In this document: piece by piece, positions 7,545-14,130 of the stretch
Layout of the letters: every line of letters begins with the position of its first letter
How positions within the stretch are numbered: position 1 is the first letter of the stretch
Assembly (NCBI GenBank): GCA_034440595.1
Contig: JAWXCH010000468.1
Coordinates: 1 to 14,130, forward strand
DNA from: JAWXCH01 sp034440595
GTDB taxonomy: Bacteria; Planctomycetota; Planctomycetia; Pirellulales; JALHPA01
Length of the DNA stretch: 14,130 nt
Direction: 5' to 3'
Notes under the pieces: model-generated
Database searches by the model: none
Seen by the model: only the letters and a program-made list of their open reading frames with translations
What the model was told of the DNA's origin: nothing
Made by a program: the position numbers and the translations under genes

Positions 7545-7552
7545 CTCTCCTC
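7545..7552 (-). promoter_or_regulatory. Ribosome binding site that sets the GTG start of asd
   Basis: The - strand reads GAGGAGAG followed by five bases and then GTG. This is the strongest Shine-Dalgarno sequence seen in the window and supports the non-ATG start at 7539. Confidence 0.75.
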
Positions 7553-7697
7553 GTTCAAATTAAGTCAAATATCGGTATGGAACCTAAGTGTTGGCTCGGC
7601 GGCGAATTGATGCCGCGATTGCAGCCATCGCAGCAGAATTGCCCCCCCTGCTCTGCTGTCCGGGCGTTAACAGTATACGCCGTGTGGCTAGGACAGT

Positions 7698-8705
7698 TCA
7701 ACTTGCCACAGGTTCGGGCGACCGGCGTGGCAGACCACGAACAATTTCCGTAGATCGTTTGCGGTCAAACAGATACCGTACCAACCACGGGGAAACAAAC
7801 GCCAGATTTCCGATCAACATCACCAGGCCGAAGGTAATCATGCCCAGGAATAGGGCGATTCCCAGGTGGAGTGGCACCGCTAGGGCCAGAACCAACGGTC
7901 GCGTTAGCCGTGGCCAGACTAGCACGCAGTATGAAAGCTCCCAAGCCACAGTCAGGTGTGCGACAAAGCTCAAGAATACCGGCCAGTTGGCGAGGAAAGT
8001 TGCGTCGATCGTCTGGTATTCCAGATTGGCAATACTGAGCCACATGGCCGTACCGTCCCACCAGGAAGCCCCCATGACTTTTCCCAATCCGGCAAATAGA
8101 TAGATGACACACATGTGCAACTGAATCAGCCGAATCGCAATATTCCCTGAAACACTGGGAGTTACACTACTGGCATCCCCTCCCCTCCCCTGCTCTGCTC
8201 GCTGCTCTCGACGACGTTTCAACCAGCTATCGACCGAAAACGCCGCTCCACACGGGCCGAGCATCAGATACATGGCCAACATCTCATTGATGTTATCGAG
8301 GCCAAAGTTGGCCATCGAAACTCGCTGCGCATACGCCAGCGTGATCACGAACGCGAGCACGGCCATGATTCGGCTTTGCCAGCCGATGAAGAACAGAAAC
8401 AAGATCACCAGTGCAACGATATGTGCTGTCCACAGCAGTGCGGGTGATTTAATCCAGAATAAATAGCTCCAGGCATACGGACTCTCTTGGTAATGCACCA
8501 GCGCCGATGGAGTTTGCCAGCCCGATTGACCAAAGAAACCCTCCAGATCGATGGACCATACCAGATGGGTATAGAACAGCATTGCGCCAGCGAGCAGGCG
8601 CACCAAGCCCAGCGTTGCTGGATCCACCGCCGTAAACCAGAAGCGATTCCATCCGGAGATAGTTGCCCGATACAGTTCAACAAAGTAATTCCCGATCAGG
8701 TTCAT
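7698..8705 (-). CDS. HTTM-domain membrane protein (vitamin K-dependent carboxylase-like)
   Basis: A 335-residue polytopic protein of the HTTM (horizontally transferred transmembrane) family, whose fold includes vitamin K-dependent gamma-carboxylase and Bacillus SdpB. Hydrophobic spans occur at about 32-50, 91-108, 111-127, 140-152, 192-208, 243-264, 270-289 and 290-308. Family-like blocks are RLLAGAMLFYTHLVW, the QRVSMANFGLDNINEML segment (127-143), LGPCGAAFSVD (149-159) and YLFAGLGKVMGASWWDGTAMW (202-222). Lys209 in AGLGK could correspond to the catalytic lysine of the carboxylase (AGVKK), but this is by eye only. The 165-188 loop is hydrophilic and Arg/Gln/Gly rich. Its ATG overlaps the stop of the upstream partner gene (ATGA, 8702-8705), so translation is probably coupled. 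The substrate is unknown. Confidence 0.87.
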   Translation of the reverse strand: MNLIGNYFVELYRATISGWNRFWFTAVDPATLGLVRLLAGAMLFYTHLVWSIDLEGFFGQSGWQTPSALVHYQESPYAWSYLFWIKSPALLWTAHIVALVILFLFFIGWQSRIMAVLAFVITLAYAQRVSMANFGLDNINEMLAMYLMLGPCGAAFSVDSWLKRRREQRAEQGRGGDASSVTPSVSGNIAIRLIQLHMCVIYLFAGLGKVMGASWWDGTAMWLSIANLEYQTIDATFLANWPVFLSFVAHLTVAWELSYCVLVWPRLTRPLVLALAVPLHLGIALFLGMITFGLVMLIGNLAFVSPWLVRYLFDRKRSTEIVRGLPRRSPEPVAS

Positions 8706-9328
8706 GGCGAACCTCCGTCCATGAAATCCTGCCGTTGATACTTTTCGCCGATTAGTTTTCGGAATGATTCAGGGTCGTCCAGTTTCGTACCATTCATGTA
8801 TACATCCCACGGGGGAATGCCATGCTGCACGAATTCAATTTCGATAGTATCTGCACCGCTCTGCTTGAGAATTTCACCTGCATACGTCTTGAACATTTGC
8901 TTTCGAGCTGCCTCGCTCTCATTGGCGTTCAAGTGCTCAGTCAGCATGAAATACCGATGATAAAGTAACCGTGGCCAGTGGTTTTTCGCATCTGGCAACT
9001 GACCTCGTTTCTCGCTCCCGTCCGGCATCGTGAGGGTGTAGCGGATGATATGGCTCGGACCAGGATCCGGCGCGAAGAATCGGTTTCCGCGATTCAGATT
9101 CAGTACGCCGATGTACCGCTGCATTGGCATCGCTACCGTTTGTGGAAATGGGCTGAAAGGAGGCGCACCATTCCAAACCGCAAAGAACACCGCCAGTAGA
9201 TGAAACATCAACGCCAAACTGATGACTGCGCGCCATTTGGCCGAGAGCTTGGCCTGGGCAGGCGGCTCTTCGGAACCAACTGGCAACTTCCGCTCGGCAA
9301 CCGGGCGAGTTTTTGAATGGCGACTCAT
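8702..9328 (-). CDS. Single-span membrane protein, HTTM partner
   Basis: A 208-residue protein with a charged N-terminal tail, one hydrophobic span (about 32-52) and a C-terminal domain probably outside the cytosol. The sequence after the span (RYIGVLNLNRGNRFFAPDPGPSHIIRYTL) has an RFFAPDPGP motif. Small partner proteins next to HTTM genes often carry a comparable FAP-P motif, and SdpA beside SdpB is a functional analogue; I assign no named family. I chose ATG at 9328: the frame stays open to a TTG at 9448, but that extension would run up to the terminator at 9451-9485 and adds no conserved sequence. There is no strong Shine-Dalgarno sequence. Its stop overlaps the HTTM start by ATGA. The two proteins probably form a membrane complex, which is an inference from coupling. 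Confidence 0.8.
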   Translation of the reverse strand: MSRHSKTRPVAERKLPVGSEEPPAQAKLSAKWRAVISLALMFHLLAVFFAVWNGAPPFSPFPQTVAMPMQRYIGVLNLNRGNRFFAPDPGPSHIIRYTLTMPDGSEKRGQLPDAKNHWPRLLYHRYFMLTEHLNANESEAARKQMFKTYAGEILKQSGADTIEIEFVQHGIPPWDVYMNGTKLDDPESFRKLIGEKYQRQDFMDGGSP

Positions 9329-9450
9329 AATAAGGTCAGTATCGACCTCAGATCGCCAGCGTAAGAAAGAATTTCCCGCAGCAGCAACTAGGCAGGCTGC
9401 GGTCAGTTTGCCGGTCAAGTGCTTTGTATATGCCAGTAGATCAAACAAAA

Positions 9451-9485
9451 AAAGACCCTTGCACCACGGTGGTGCAAGGGTCTTT
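9451..9485 (-). terminator. Intrinsic terminator after the TIGR03000-protein gene
   Basis: A perfect 16-bp inverted repeat (aaagacccttgcacca, 9451-9466, with its complement 9470-9485) around a 3-nt loop. It is followed on the - strand by a T-run opposite the A-run that starts at 9447. It ends the transcript of the gene at 9529-10626 and separates it from the HTTM pair. Confidence 0.92.
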
Positions 9486-9528
9486 CAAATCAAATCTGAA
9501 CCGGAAAGGTCATTTCCCGCAAGCTCGA

Positions 9529-10626
9529 CTAGCGAGCAGCAGTCCGAGTGACATCCTGGTCGAAGTCGAACGACACAACCTGGTCGTTCCCTGGCAGGAT
9601 GCGAACATTCTTTTCCTTGGTAACGGTCTTGCCATTCACGGTGGCAACAACCTTGACGGCATAGTTCTGCCAGTCGCCGTTGGCCGAGACCTTGTTCGAA
9701 ACAAATTCACGGTGTGCACCGGTCGAGCTGGTTTCGCGGCCGGCCAGGTAAACCTTGGCATCGGTCGGGACATTCAGCGTCAACTTGGTCCGGGTTGGCT
9801 TAGACACGTTCTGTGTTTCGGCACCGGTGAAGTCGAGCACAGTCTGCTCGCCAGCACTCATCTGAACGGTCTTGGTGTCAGTGGCAGGCTTGCCATCGGC
9901 CATCCATTCAGCACGAATTTCGTAGGTGTATTGACGACCATTGGTCAGTCCTCGCGAGACGAACTGACGAGCGGCTCCAGTGCTGCTGGTTGCGGCACCG
10001 TTAACAAAAACCTTGGAATTGGCTGGAACGTTGATGCTGATCAACGCGGCGTCAGCAGGAGCAACCGAAGCGGCTGGTGCGCCTGGCAATGCTGGAGCTG
10101 GTGGAGCCAAAGGATTGGCTTGACCAGGAGCTGGAGGAGGAGTTGGTGTGGTCGACTCTTCTTCGATCACATCACCTTCGACAACGGTCCCTGGAACAAC
10201 ATATCCACCGGAAGAACCGCCGGACGACCCACCGCTCGATCCCCAACCTCCGTATGTGGCATAACCGCCGGAAGAACCACCGGACGATCCGCCTGAGCTA
10301 CCGTAGGAACCCCAGCTACCGTAAGCGTAGCCAGCTCGGCGAGCATGCTTCCAACCGAAGTGACCTCCGCTGGACCCGCCGCTCGATCCCCAACCACCGC
10401 TGCTTCCCCAGCCGCCGCTCGATCCACCGCCACTGGAAGCCCAGCCGGTGTAACCATAGCCGCCGCTGGATCCACCCCAGCTACCGCCGTAATATCCACC
10501 GGACGAACCGCCCGAGGATCCACCATGTCGGTGCCACCATCCGGCGTCGGCGCTATCTGCGGCGAAACCGAAAGCAACGACCATTGACAACCCGAACATC
10601 CATTTCATCAAGGCTTTACGCAACAT
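9529..10626 (-). CDS. Secreted Gly/Ser-repeat protein with two TIGR03000 domains
   Basis: A 365-residue exported protein. Residues 1-28 are a signal peptide (KWMFGLSMVVAFGFAADSADA). Residues 35-142 are low complexity, with fourteen copies of SSGG interspersed with aromatic residues (GGY, GWG, GSW). A Pro/Ala-rich linker follows (about 160-190), then two copies of the planctomycete TIGR03000 domain: about 194-267 (ISINVPANSKVFVNG, SSTGAARQFVSRGL, YTYEIRAEW, LDF) and about 280-356 (LTLNVPTDAKVYLAG, SSTGAHREFVS, YAVKVVATV, SFDF). The domains are PEGA-like beta structures of unknown role, probably at the cell surface. The aromatic Gly/Ser segment suggests a flexible or adhesive region. ATG at 10626 is used; Met7 or Met10 could also serve. 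It is monocistronic with a strong terminator. Confidence 0.9.
   Translation of the reverse strand: MLRKALMKWMFGLSMVVAFGFAADSADAGWWHRHGGSSGGSSGGYYGGSWGGSSGGYGYTGWASSGGGSSGGWGSSGGWGSSGGSSGGHFGWKHARRAGYAYGSWGSYGSSGGSSGGSSGGYATYGGWGSSGGSSGGSSGGYVVPGTVVEGDVIEEESTTPTPPPAPGQANPLAPPAPALPGAPAASVAPADAALISINVPANSKVFVNGAATSSTGAARQFVSRGLTNGRQYTYEIRAEWMADGKPATDTKTVQMSAGEQTVLDFTGAETQNVSKPTRTKLTLNVPTDAKVYLAGRETSSTGAHREFVSNKVSANGDWQNYAVKVVATVNGKTVTKEKNVRILPGNDQVVSFDFDQDVTRTAAR
10201..10524 (-). repeat. Imperfect tandem repeats encoding SSGG units
   Basis: This stretch encodes residues 35-142 of the TIGR03000 protein. The clearest DNA-level repeat is a 29-nt segment at 10205-10233 and again 60 bp on at 10265-10293, with four differences, all at synonymous positions of glycine codons. 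The protein repeat is thus better conserved than the DNA. Confidence 0.8.
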
Positions 10627-10957
10627 TGTCTTTTACTCCGCGGTACTAGAAATTGGGTACTTTGACTTCAGGTTCAACCCAGAACATACAAAGATTAGCA
10701 CGCAATTCAAGTAGGATAGAGAGTATTTCTGGATTACGGAAAATACATAAAATGGCGGAGGATGCACCGGATGTGCCGTTTACAAGGCCTTATTGGGCCA
10801 TAATTTACGGCAATTTGTGAAAGCCGTAAGTCAGAATGATTAATACGACGGCATGCTGCTTGAATCGATTCATACGGCCCTGCGGCCATAAGAGCCTGGC
10901 TACCTGACTTAGGCGTGCTAGCAGATTTTAGAGGGGCCAAGTGAATCTGGCAATTTG
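10627..10957. other. 331-bp intergenic region, no supported gene
   Basis: It lies between the end of the Pcm gene and the start of the TIGR03000 gene, both on -. A possible weak - strand promoter is TTGAAT (10705-10710) with TATGTT (10683-10688) at 16-bp spacing. Further upstream are a 7-bp inverted repeat, ttacggc/gccgtaa (10805-10811 and 10823-10829), and a 12-bp perfect palindrome, tgaatcgattca (10861-10872). Either could be a regulator site. No T-tailed hairpin for the Pcm gene was found. Confidence 0.45.
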
Positions 10958-12229
10958 TTACGGCGCGGGTGCCGGGACAATCTGCCCCTGGCGGTCCACG
11001 GCATGCAGTTCCATGCCGTCAATGTCCAGCTCGCCAGTGGCACCTAACAAACCGAGATGCACGATTGCTTCGCGAGAATTTTTGGGAACTTTGAACCTCT
11101 GGCTGACCTTTTGCCAGTCAAAACCGCCGCGCCAGGGGCCTGCCCCGGCCCGACCGACAATTGCGCGGTTTTCGTCGTAGAAAGTGACGGATATGACTGG
11201 CAGTTGATCGACACTCTGGCCCGGTCGAATATCCTTGCCGCGCATATTCAACGACAGTTCAATCATTTGAACGTGGCGGCCGTCCATGATGGTGGCTTGC
11301 ATCATGCGGCTAGCACGACCAGGAATCGTGTTGGAAAATCGCACGAACTGCTTACCAAGTGGTGAGTCGTCGTCTTTTTCAACAGTCATTTGCCGTTGAT
11401 AGTACCAGCCAACCGGCTCGCCGCTGTCGCCCGCCAGTTCCTCGAAGCTGCCATTGGTTAACGTTGGCTTGGCCGGATCGGGCTGCACCTCGCGACTCTG
11501 CTCGGCTTTGCCGGTCATCGGTACAAACATGGTCGGGCGCAATATCTCCTGCTCCATCTTGCCGTTCTTCTTGCGCAGCAAATAGAGTACTTGTTGGTAG
11601 CGCTCGCCGACGGGAACCACAATGCGTCCACCTTCTTTGAGTTGATCGATCAGCGGTTGCGGAACTTTTTCCGGAGAACACGTCACTATGATCTTGTCGA
11701 AGGGCGCATGTTCTGCCCAACCGAGGTAGCCATCACCGACCTTGGTCTTCACGTTGGTGTACTTCAGTCGCTTCAGTGTTCGTGCGGCACGCTTGCCTAG
11801 TGATTCCACGATTTCGATGGAGTAGACCTCTTTGCACAATGGGCTAAGTACCGCAGCCTGATAACCGCTACCGGTGCCGATCTCCAACACCTTGTCAGTT
11901 GGCTGTGGATCGAGTTGCTCTGTCATATAGGCAACCACAAACGGGCCAGAGATCGTTTGTTTGTCACCAATTGGCAGCGACATATCGTAGTAGGCCAGCG
12001 GCACATCCTTTAGCGCCACAAATTCATGCCGCCGCGTGTCCCCCATCGCGCGCAGCACTCGTTCGTTTTTGATGCCGCCATCGACGAGCTCGTCCTGAAC
12101 CATCCGTGCGCGGGCTTCATCCATCGCGGCTTTTGTTTGTGCATTCAGATCAGGCGCAAAGACAGCCAGCAGCAATACCGACAGGCACGAAACAACGACG
12201 CGACAATTGCCGTACGATTTGCTGTTCAT
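10958..12229 (-). CDS. pcm: Exported protein-L-isoaspartate O-methyltransferase with C-terminal accessory domain
   Basis: A 423-residue protein, about twice the usual PCMT length of roughly 210. Residues 1-30 form a signal peptide (VVVSCLSVLLLAVFAPDLNA). Residues 36-235 are a PCMT domain, which uses S-adenosylmethionine to methylate isoaspartyl residues and start their repair: RHEFV (67-71), the SAM motif I VLEIGTGSGYQ (114-124), VYSIEI (135-140), VGDGYLGW (164-171), APFDKIIVTCSPEKVP and the EGGRIVVPVG block (199-208). The usual QTISQP is QTISGP, with Gly at 95. Residues 255-415 look like a beta-sandwich of the carbohydrate-binding type (NGSFEE, then GW near its start; a final strand ELDIDGMEL). 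The tail is PAPAP. A start at Met36 would give a plain cytosolic enzyme, but the preceding residues form too good a signal peptide to dismiss. It lies 59 bp downstream of the FKBP gene. Confidence 0.9.
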   Translation of the reverse strand: MNSKSYGNCRVVVSCLSVLLLAVFAPDLNAQTKAAMDEARARMVQDELVDGGIKNERVLRAMGDTRRHEFVALKDVPLAYYDMSLPIGDKQTISGPFVVAYMTEQLDPQPTDKVLEIGTGSGYQAAVLSPLCKEVYSIEIVESLGKRAARTLKRLKYTNVKTKVGDGYLGWAEHAPFDKIIVTCSPEKVPQPLIDQLKEGGRIVVPVGERYQQVLYLLRKKNGKMEQEILRPTMFVPMTGKAEQSREVQPDPAKPTLTNGSFEELAGDSGEPVGWYYQRQMTVEKDDDSPLGKQFVRFSNTIPGRASRMMQATIMDGRHVQMIELSLNMRGKDIRPGQSVDQLPVISVTFYDENRAIVGRAGAGPWRGGFDWQKVSQRFKVPKNSREAIVHLGLLGATGELDIDGMELHAVDRQGQIVPAPAP

Positions 12230-12288
12230 GCTGGTATTCCGCTTGCAAAAAGCTGTTCAAACCAAATCGGACGCCGATGCTGCGCCTG

Positions 12289-13038
12289 TTATTTAGCAGG
12301 CGCCGGGGCAGGTCCAGTACCGAGCAACTCAATTTCAAAAACGAGCGTCGCATTTGGACCGATTTCACCCTGCCCGCGATCTTTGTAGGCCAGTTCTGAT
12401 GGCACGAACAACAGCCACTTCGAGCCGGTCTTCATCATAGGTAGTGCCTCGACCCATCCGGGGATTAGCCCTTGATTGGTGAGAGTAAACGTTACCGGAT
12501 CTTGACCGACCGAACTTTCAAACACCGTTCCGTCTAGCTGCTTACCGGTGTAGTGAACCTTTACTGAGTCGCCCAATTTGGGTGTCGCGCCAGTCCCTTC
12601 GATTAACGGTTTGTATTGCAAACCGCTGGGCAATGACTTCACCCCTTCCCGCTTGGCATTGGCTGCCAGAAACGCCGCTCCGTCTTGCTTGTTCTTCTTG
12701 CCGAGTGTTTCGGCAATTTGTTGCTGTTTCTCCCGCAGCAGCTTTTCAAACTCCTGGATCGATTGCTCGAATTCCTTCTCGCTCAGCACGGGCCTGGCAT
12801 CTTGCAGGGCATCCGCGAACCCGCGTGCCAAGGCGGGCAGATCAAGTTTGATATCATACGAGCGGACTATGTTGCCGGTATTCAGGCCGACAGCGTAACT
12901 CATTTTCTGTGTGGGGGTGGTCAATGGTGTCCCTGCCGCCGCAGGCCGCGGAGGAGTTTTTAATGTTTCTTGCGCAATCACTAGCGAAGTGGCTGCGATC
13001 AGAATTAAGACAACAATTGCGATTCGATTCAATCTCAT
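12289..13038 (-). CDS. Exported FKBP-type peptidyl-prolyl cis-trans isomerase (FkpA/Mip-like)
   Basis: A 249-residue envelope prolyl isomerase. The signal peptide covers residues 1-22 (IAIVVLILIAATSLVIAQ). Residues 43-120 resemble the alpha-helical dimerisation region of Mip/FkpA (SYAVGLNTGNIV, then a charged coiled segment FEKLLREKQQQIAETL). The FKBP domain spans about 135-241: LPSGLQYKPLIEGTG, VHYTGKQLDGTVFESS, the active-site wall GLIPGWVEALPMMKTGSKW, and LAYKDRGQGEIGPNATLVFEIELL. Typical ligand-pocket residues (Tyr163, Phe173, Trp196, Tyr218, Phe234) are kept, so it should be active. The tail is PAPAPAK. ATG at 13038 has GGAG about eleven bases upstream. It is the first gene of a probable two-gene unit with the exported Pcm; the pair suggests folding and repair of envelope proteins. 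Confidence 0.94.
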   Translation of the reverse strand: MRLNRIAIVVLILIAATSLVIAQETLKTPPRPAAAGTPLTTPTQKMSYAVGLNTGNIVRSYDIKLDLPALARGFADALQDARPVLSEKEFEQSIQEFEKLLREKQQQIAETLGKKNKQDGAAFLAANAKREGVKSLPSGLQYKPLIEGTGATPKLGDSVKVHYTGKQLDGTVFESSVGQDPVTFTLTNQGLIPGWVEALPMMKTGSKWLLFVPSELAYKDRGQGEIGPNATLVFEIELLGTGPAPAPAK

Positions 13039-13202
13039 ACGGAAAAATCTCCAGTCTCTTGCAGTACTAATCGGGGCATTCTACGAACAAGCGTATTCTA
13101 CCGCAGTGGGCTGTCAGAAGGAAAACCGGTTCGTCGAGCCACTTTGCCCGCCGATATATAGTCTAGGACTGGCCTTATTGAGCCAGCGACGTATTTTACT
13201 TA

Positions 13203-13239
13203 CGTTTGCCAGACACGTGCGTTTGCCAGACACTTGGCA
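13203..13239. repeat. 14-bp direct repeat and overlapping inverted repeat upstream of the aldolase gene
   Basis: The sequence cgtttgccagacac occurs at 13203-13216 and again, identically, at 13220-13233 (17-bp period). The second copy also forms a dyad, tgcca-N6-tggca (13224-13239). The site lies about 90-125 bp upstream of the aldolase ATG, in the divergent region shared with the FKBP gene. It looks like a transcription factor site; the regulator is unknown. Confidence 0.5.
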
Positions 13240-13329
13240 TCTGTCGTAAAACGGCTAAGTTCAACAGGGCCAGATTTGGCTGCTCCCCTACAATCGGAAT
13301 ATCCGAACCAACTCGATCCTGGATTTGCC

Positions 13330-14127
13330 ATGCGTATAAACACTGTGAAGCGAATCCTGCAATCTGGCCAACCGTCGTTTGGAACCTGGCTTTCGCTCGG
13401 CGATCTGCTGGTTGCGCGCGTGCTGGCCCGGATGGGTTGGGATTGGCTGACTGTGGATATGGAGCACCAGCCGATCGACTGGTCGCAGGCGGCGACGCTG
13501 TTCGGGGCAATCGCCGATGCCGGCTGCGTGCCACTCTGCCGCGTGCCCGAAGGGACGCATTTCTTTATCAAACGAGCGATGGACGCCGGGGCGTTTGGCA
13601 TAGTCGTGCCGATGGTCAATACTGTCGAGCAAGCGCAAGCCGCCATCGCCGCGGCCAAGTATCCACCACTCGGCAATCGTAGCGTTGGCGGCAGTTTGCA
13701 TAGCCTGAACTTTGCGACCGACAGCGTTGAATACTATGCCAAAGCAAACGATGAAATTATGGTGATCCTGCAAACCGAAAGCCCAGAAGGTGTCAAGAAC
13801 GCCGAGGCGATCTATAGCCTGCCAGGAGTCGATGCGATCTTTGTCGGGCCGAACGATCTGAAGGCACAGATGCGAAAAGCCGACGGTACCGAAGCAACTA
13901 CCGACGAGTTTGAAGCGATGCTATCGCGTATTATTGAAATAGGAAAGAAAACCGGCACGCCGACCGGCATGCACTGTATGGATGCTCAGCAAGCATTGTT
14001 GCGTTCGGCGCAGGGGATGCAGTTTATTGCCGTCGGCAGCGACCTGAGGATGCTAAGCGTACAGGCGCAGGAGACACTGCAGCAGCTCCGCCCCGGTAGT
14101 GATGCAAAGGACACTGTAAAATATTAA
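13330..14127 (+). CDS. HpcH/HpaI-family aldolase
   Basis: A 265-residue class II aldolase of the HpcH/HpaI type, cytosolic, with a TIM-barrel fold. Family members split or join 4-hydroxy-2-oxo acids with pyruvate or a similar enolate. Key residues are visible: FGTWLSLGD (18-25), the DMEH segment with base His46, Arg71 in CRVPEG, GIVVPMVNT (90-98), metal ligands Glu150 (QTESPEGV) and Asp176 (VGPNDL), and a closing AVGSDLRML (234-242). The metal-binding carboxylates are present, so it should be active. The substrate cannot be told; related genes are annotated for 2,4-dihydroxyhept-2-ene-dioate or sugar-acid aldolases. I chose ATG at 13330 because the family's N-terminus starts there; the frame continues to a TTG at 13234 but with unconserved sequence that overlaps the direct repeats. 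The stop lies three bases before the window end. Confidence 0.93.
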   Translation: MRINTVKRILQSGQPSFGTWLSLGDLLVARVLARMGWDWLTVDMEHQPIDWSQAATLFGAIADAGCVPLCRVPEGTHFFIKRAMDAGAFGIVVPMVNTVEQAQAAIAAAKYPPLGNRSVGGSLHSLNFATDSVEYYAKANDEIMVILQTESPEGVKNAEAIYSLPGVDAIFVGPNDLKAQMRKADGTEATTDEFEAMLSRIIEIGKKTGTPTGMHCMDAQQALLRSAQGMQFIAVGSDLRMLSVQAQETLQQLRPGSDAKDTVKY

Positions 14128-14130
14128 CGC

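Noticed and set aside
9424..10296. 290-codon open frame on + opposite the TIGR03000 gene
   Set aside because: It is an antisense shadow of the Gly/Ser and Pro-rich coding sequence. It has no domain, crosses the strong terminator at 9451-9485, and the - strand product has a signal peptide and two recognisable domains.
13206..13682. Open frames of about 158 codons on both strands over the aldolase 5' half
   Set aside because: They overlap the conserved HpcH/HpaI reading frame and are rich in Arg, Ala and Ser with no recognisable motif.

Overview
This window most likely comes from the chromosome of a planctomycete, probably of the Pirellulales. The clues are a secreted protein with two planctomycete-type TIGR03000 domains, a PEP-CTERM protein, an HTTM membrane protein with an adjacent single-span partner, a stand-alone Hanks-type kinase, and a palindromic repeat with a CCCGRCGCGCCAGCGAGG core that I recall (from memory, not searched) as dispersed in Pirellulales genomes. 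Shine-Dalgarno signals are patchy and GTG starts occur. No rRNA, tRNA, CRISPR array, insertion sequence or phage gene was seen.

Layout: a CvpA-family membrane protein on + (249-842) is followed by 556 bp without a supported gene. Eleven genes then run on the - strand from 13038 down to 1399. In transcription order they are: an exported FKBP-type prolyl isomerase and an exported protein-L-isoaspartate methyltransferase with a C-terminal accessory domain; a secreted Gly/Ser-repeat TIGR03000 protein; a single-span protein overlapping an HTTM protein by ATGA; aspartate-semialdehyde dehydrogenase (asd); a membrane-anchored protein with a JAMM-like metalloprotease motif; a PEP-CTERM protein; TruA; a Ser/Thr kinase; and AccA. 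A + strand HpcH/HpaI-type aldolase (13330-14127) diverges from the FKBP gene and ends just inside the window.

Housekeeping genes (asd, truA, accA) are interspersed with lineage-specific envelope genes. Three units look functionally coherent. The FKBP and Pcm genes, 59 bp apart, form a probable envelope protein folding and repair pair. The HTTM and partner genes are translationally coupled and recall the SdpB/SdpA arrangement. The kinase gene lies 19 bp upstream of accA and is probably co-transcribed with it. Strong intrinsic terminators follow the PEP-CTERM gene (4401-4433) and the TIGR03000 gene (9451-9485).

The best candidates for something undescribed are the JAMM-like membrane protein, the exported SAM-dependent Pcm fusion, and the HTTM/partner pair. 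None amounts to a demonstrated new system from sequence alone.
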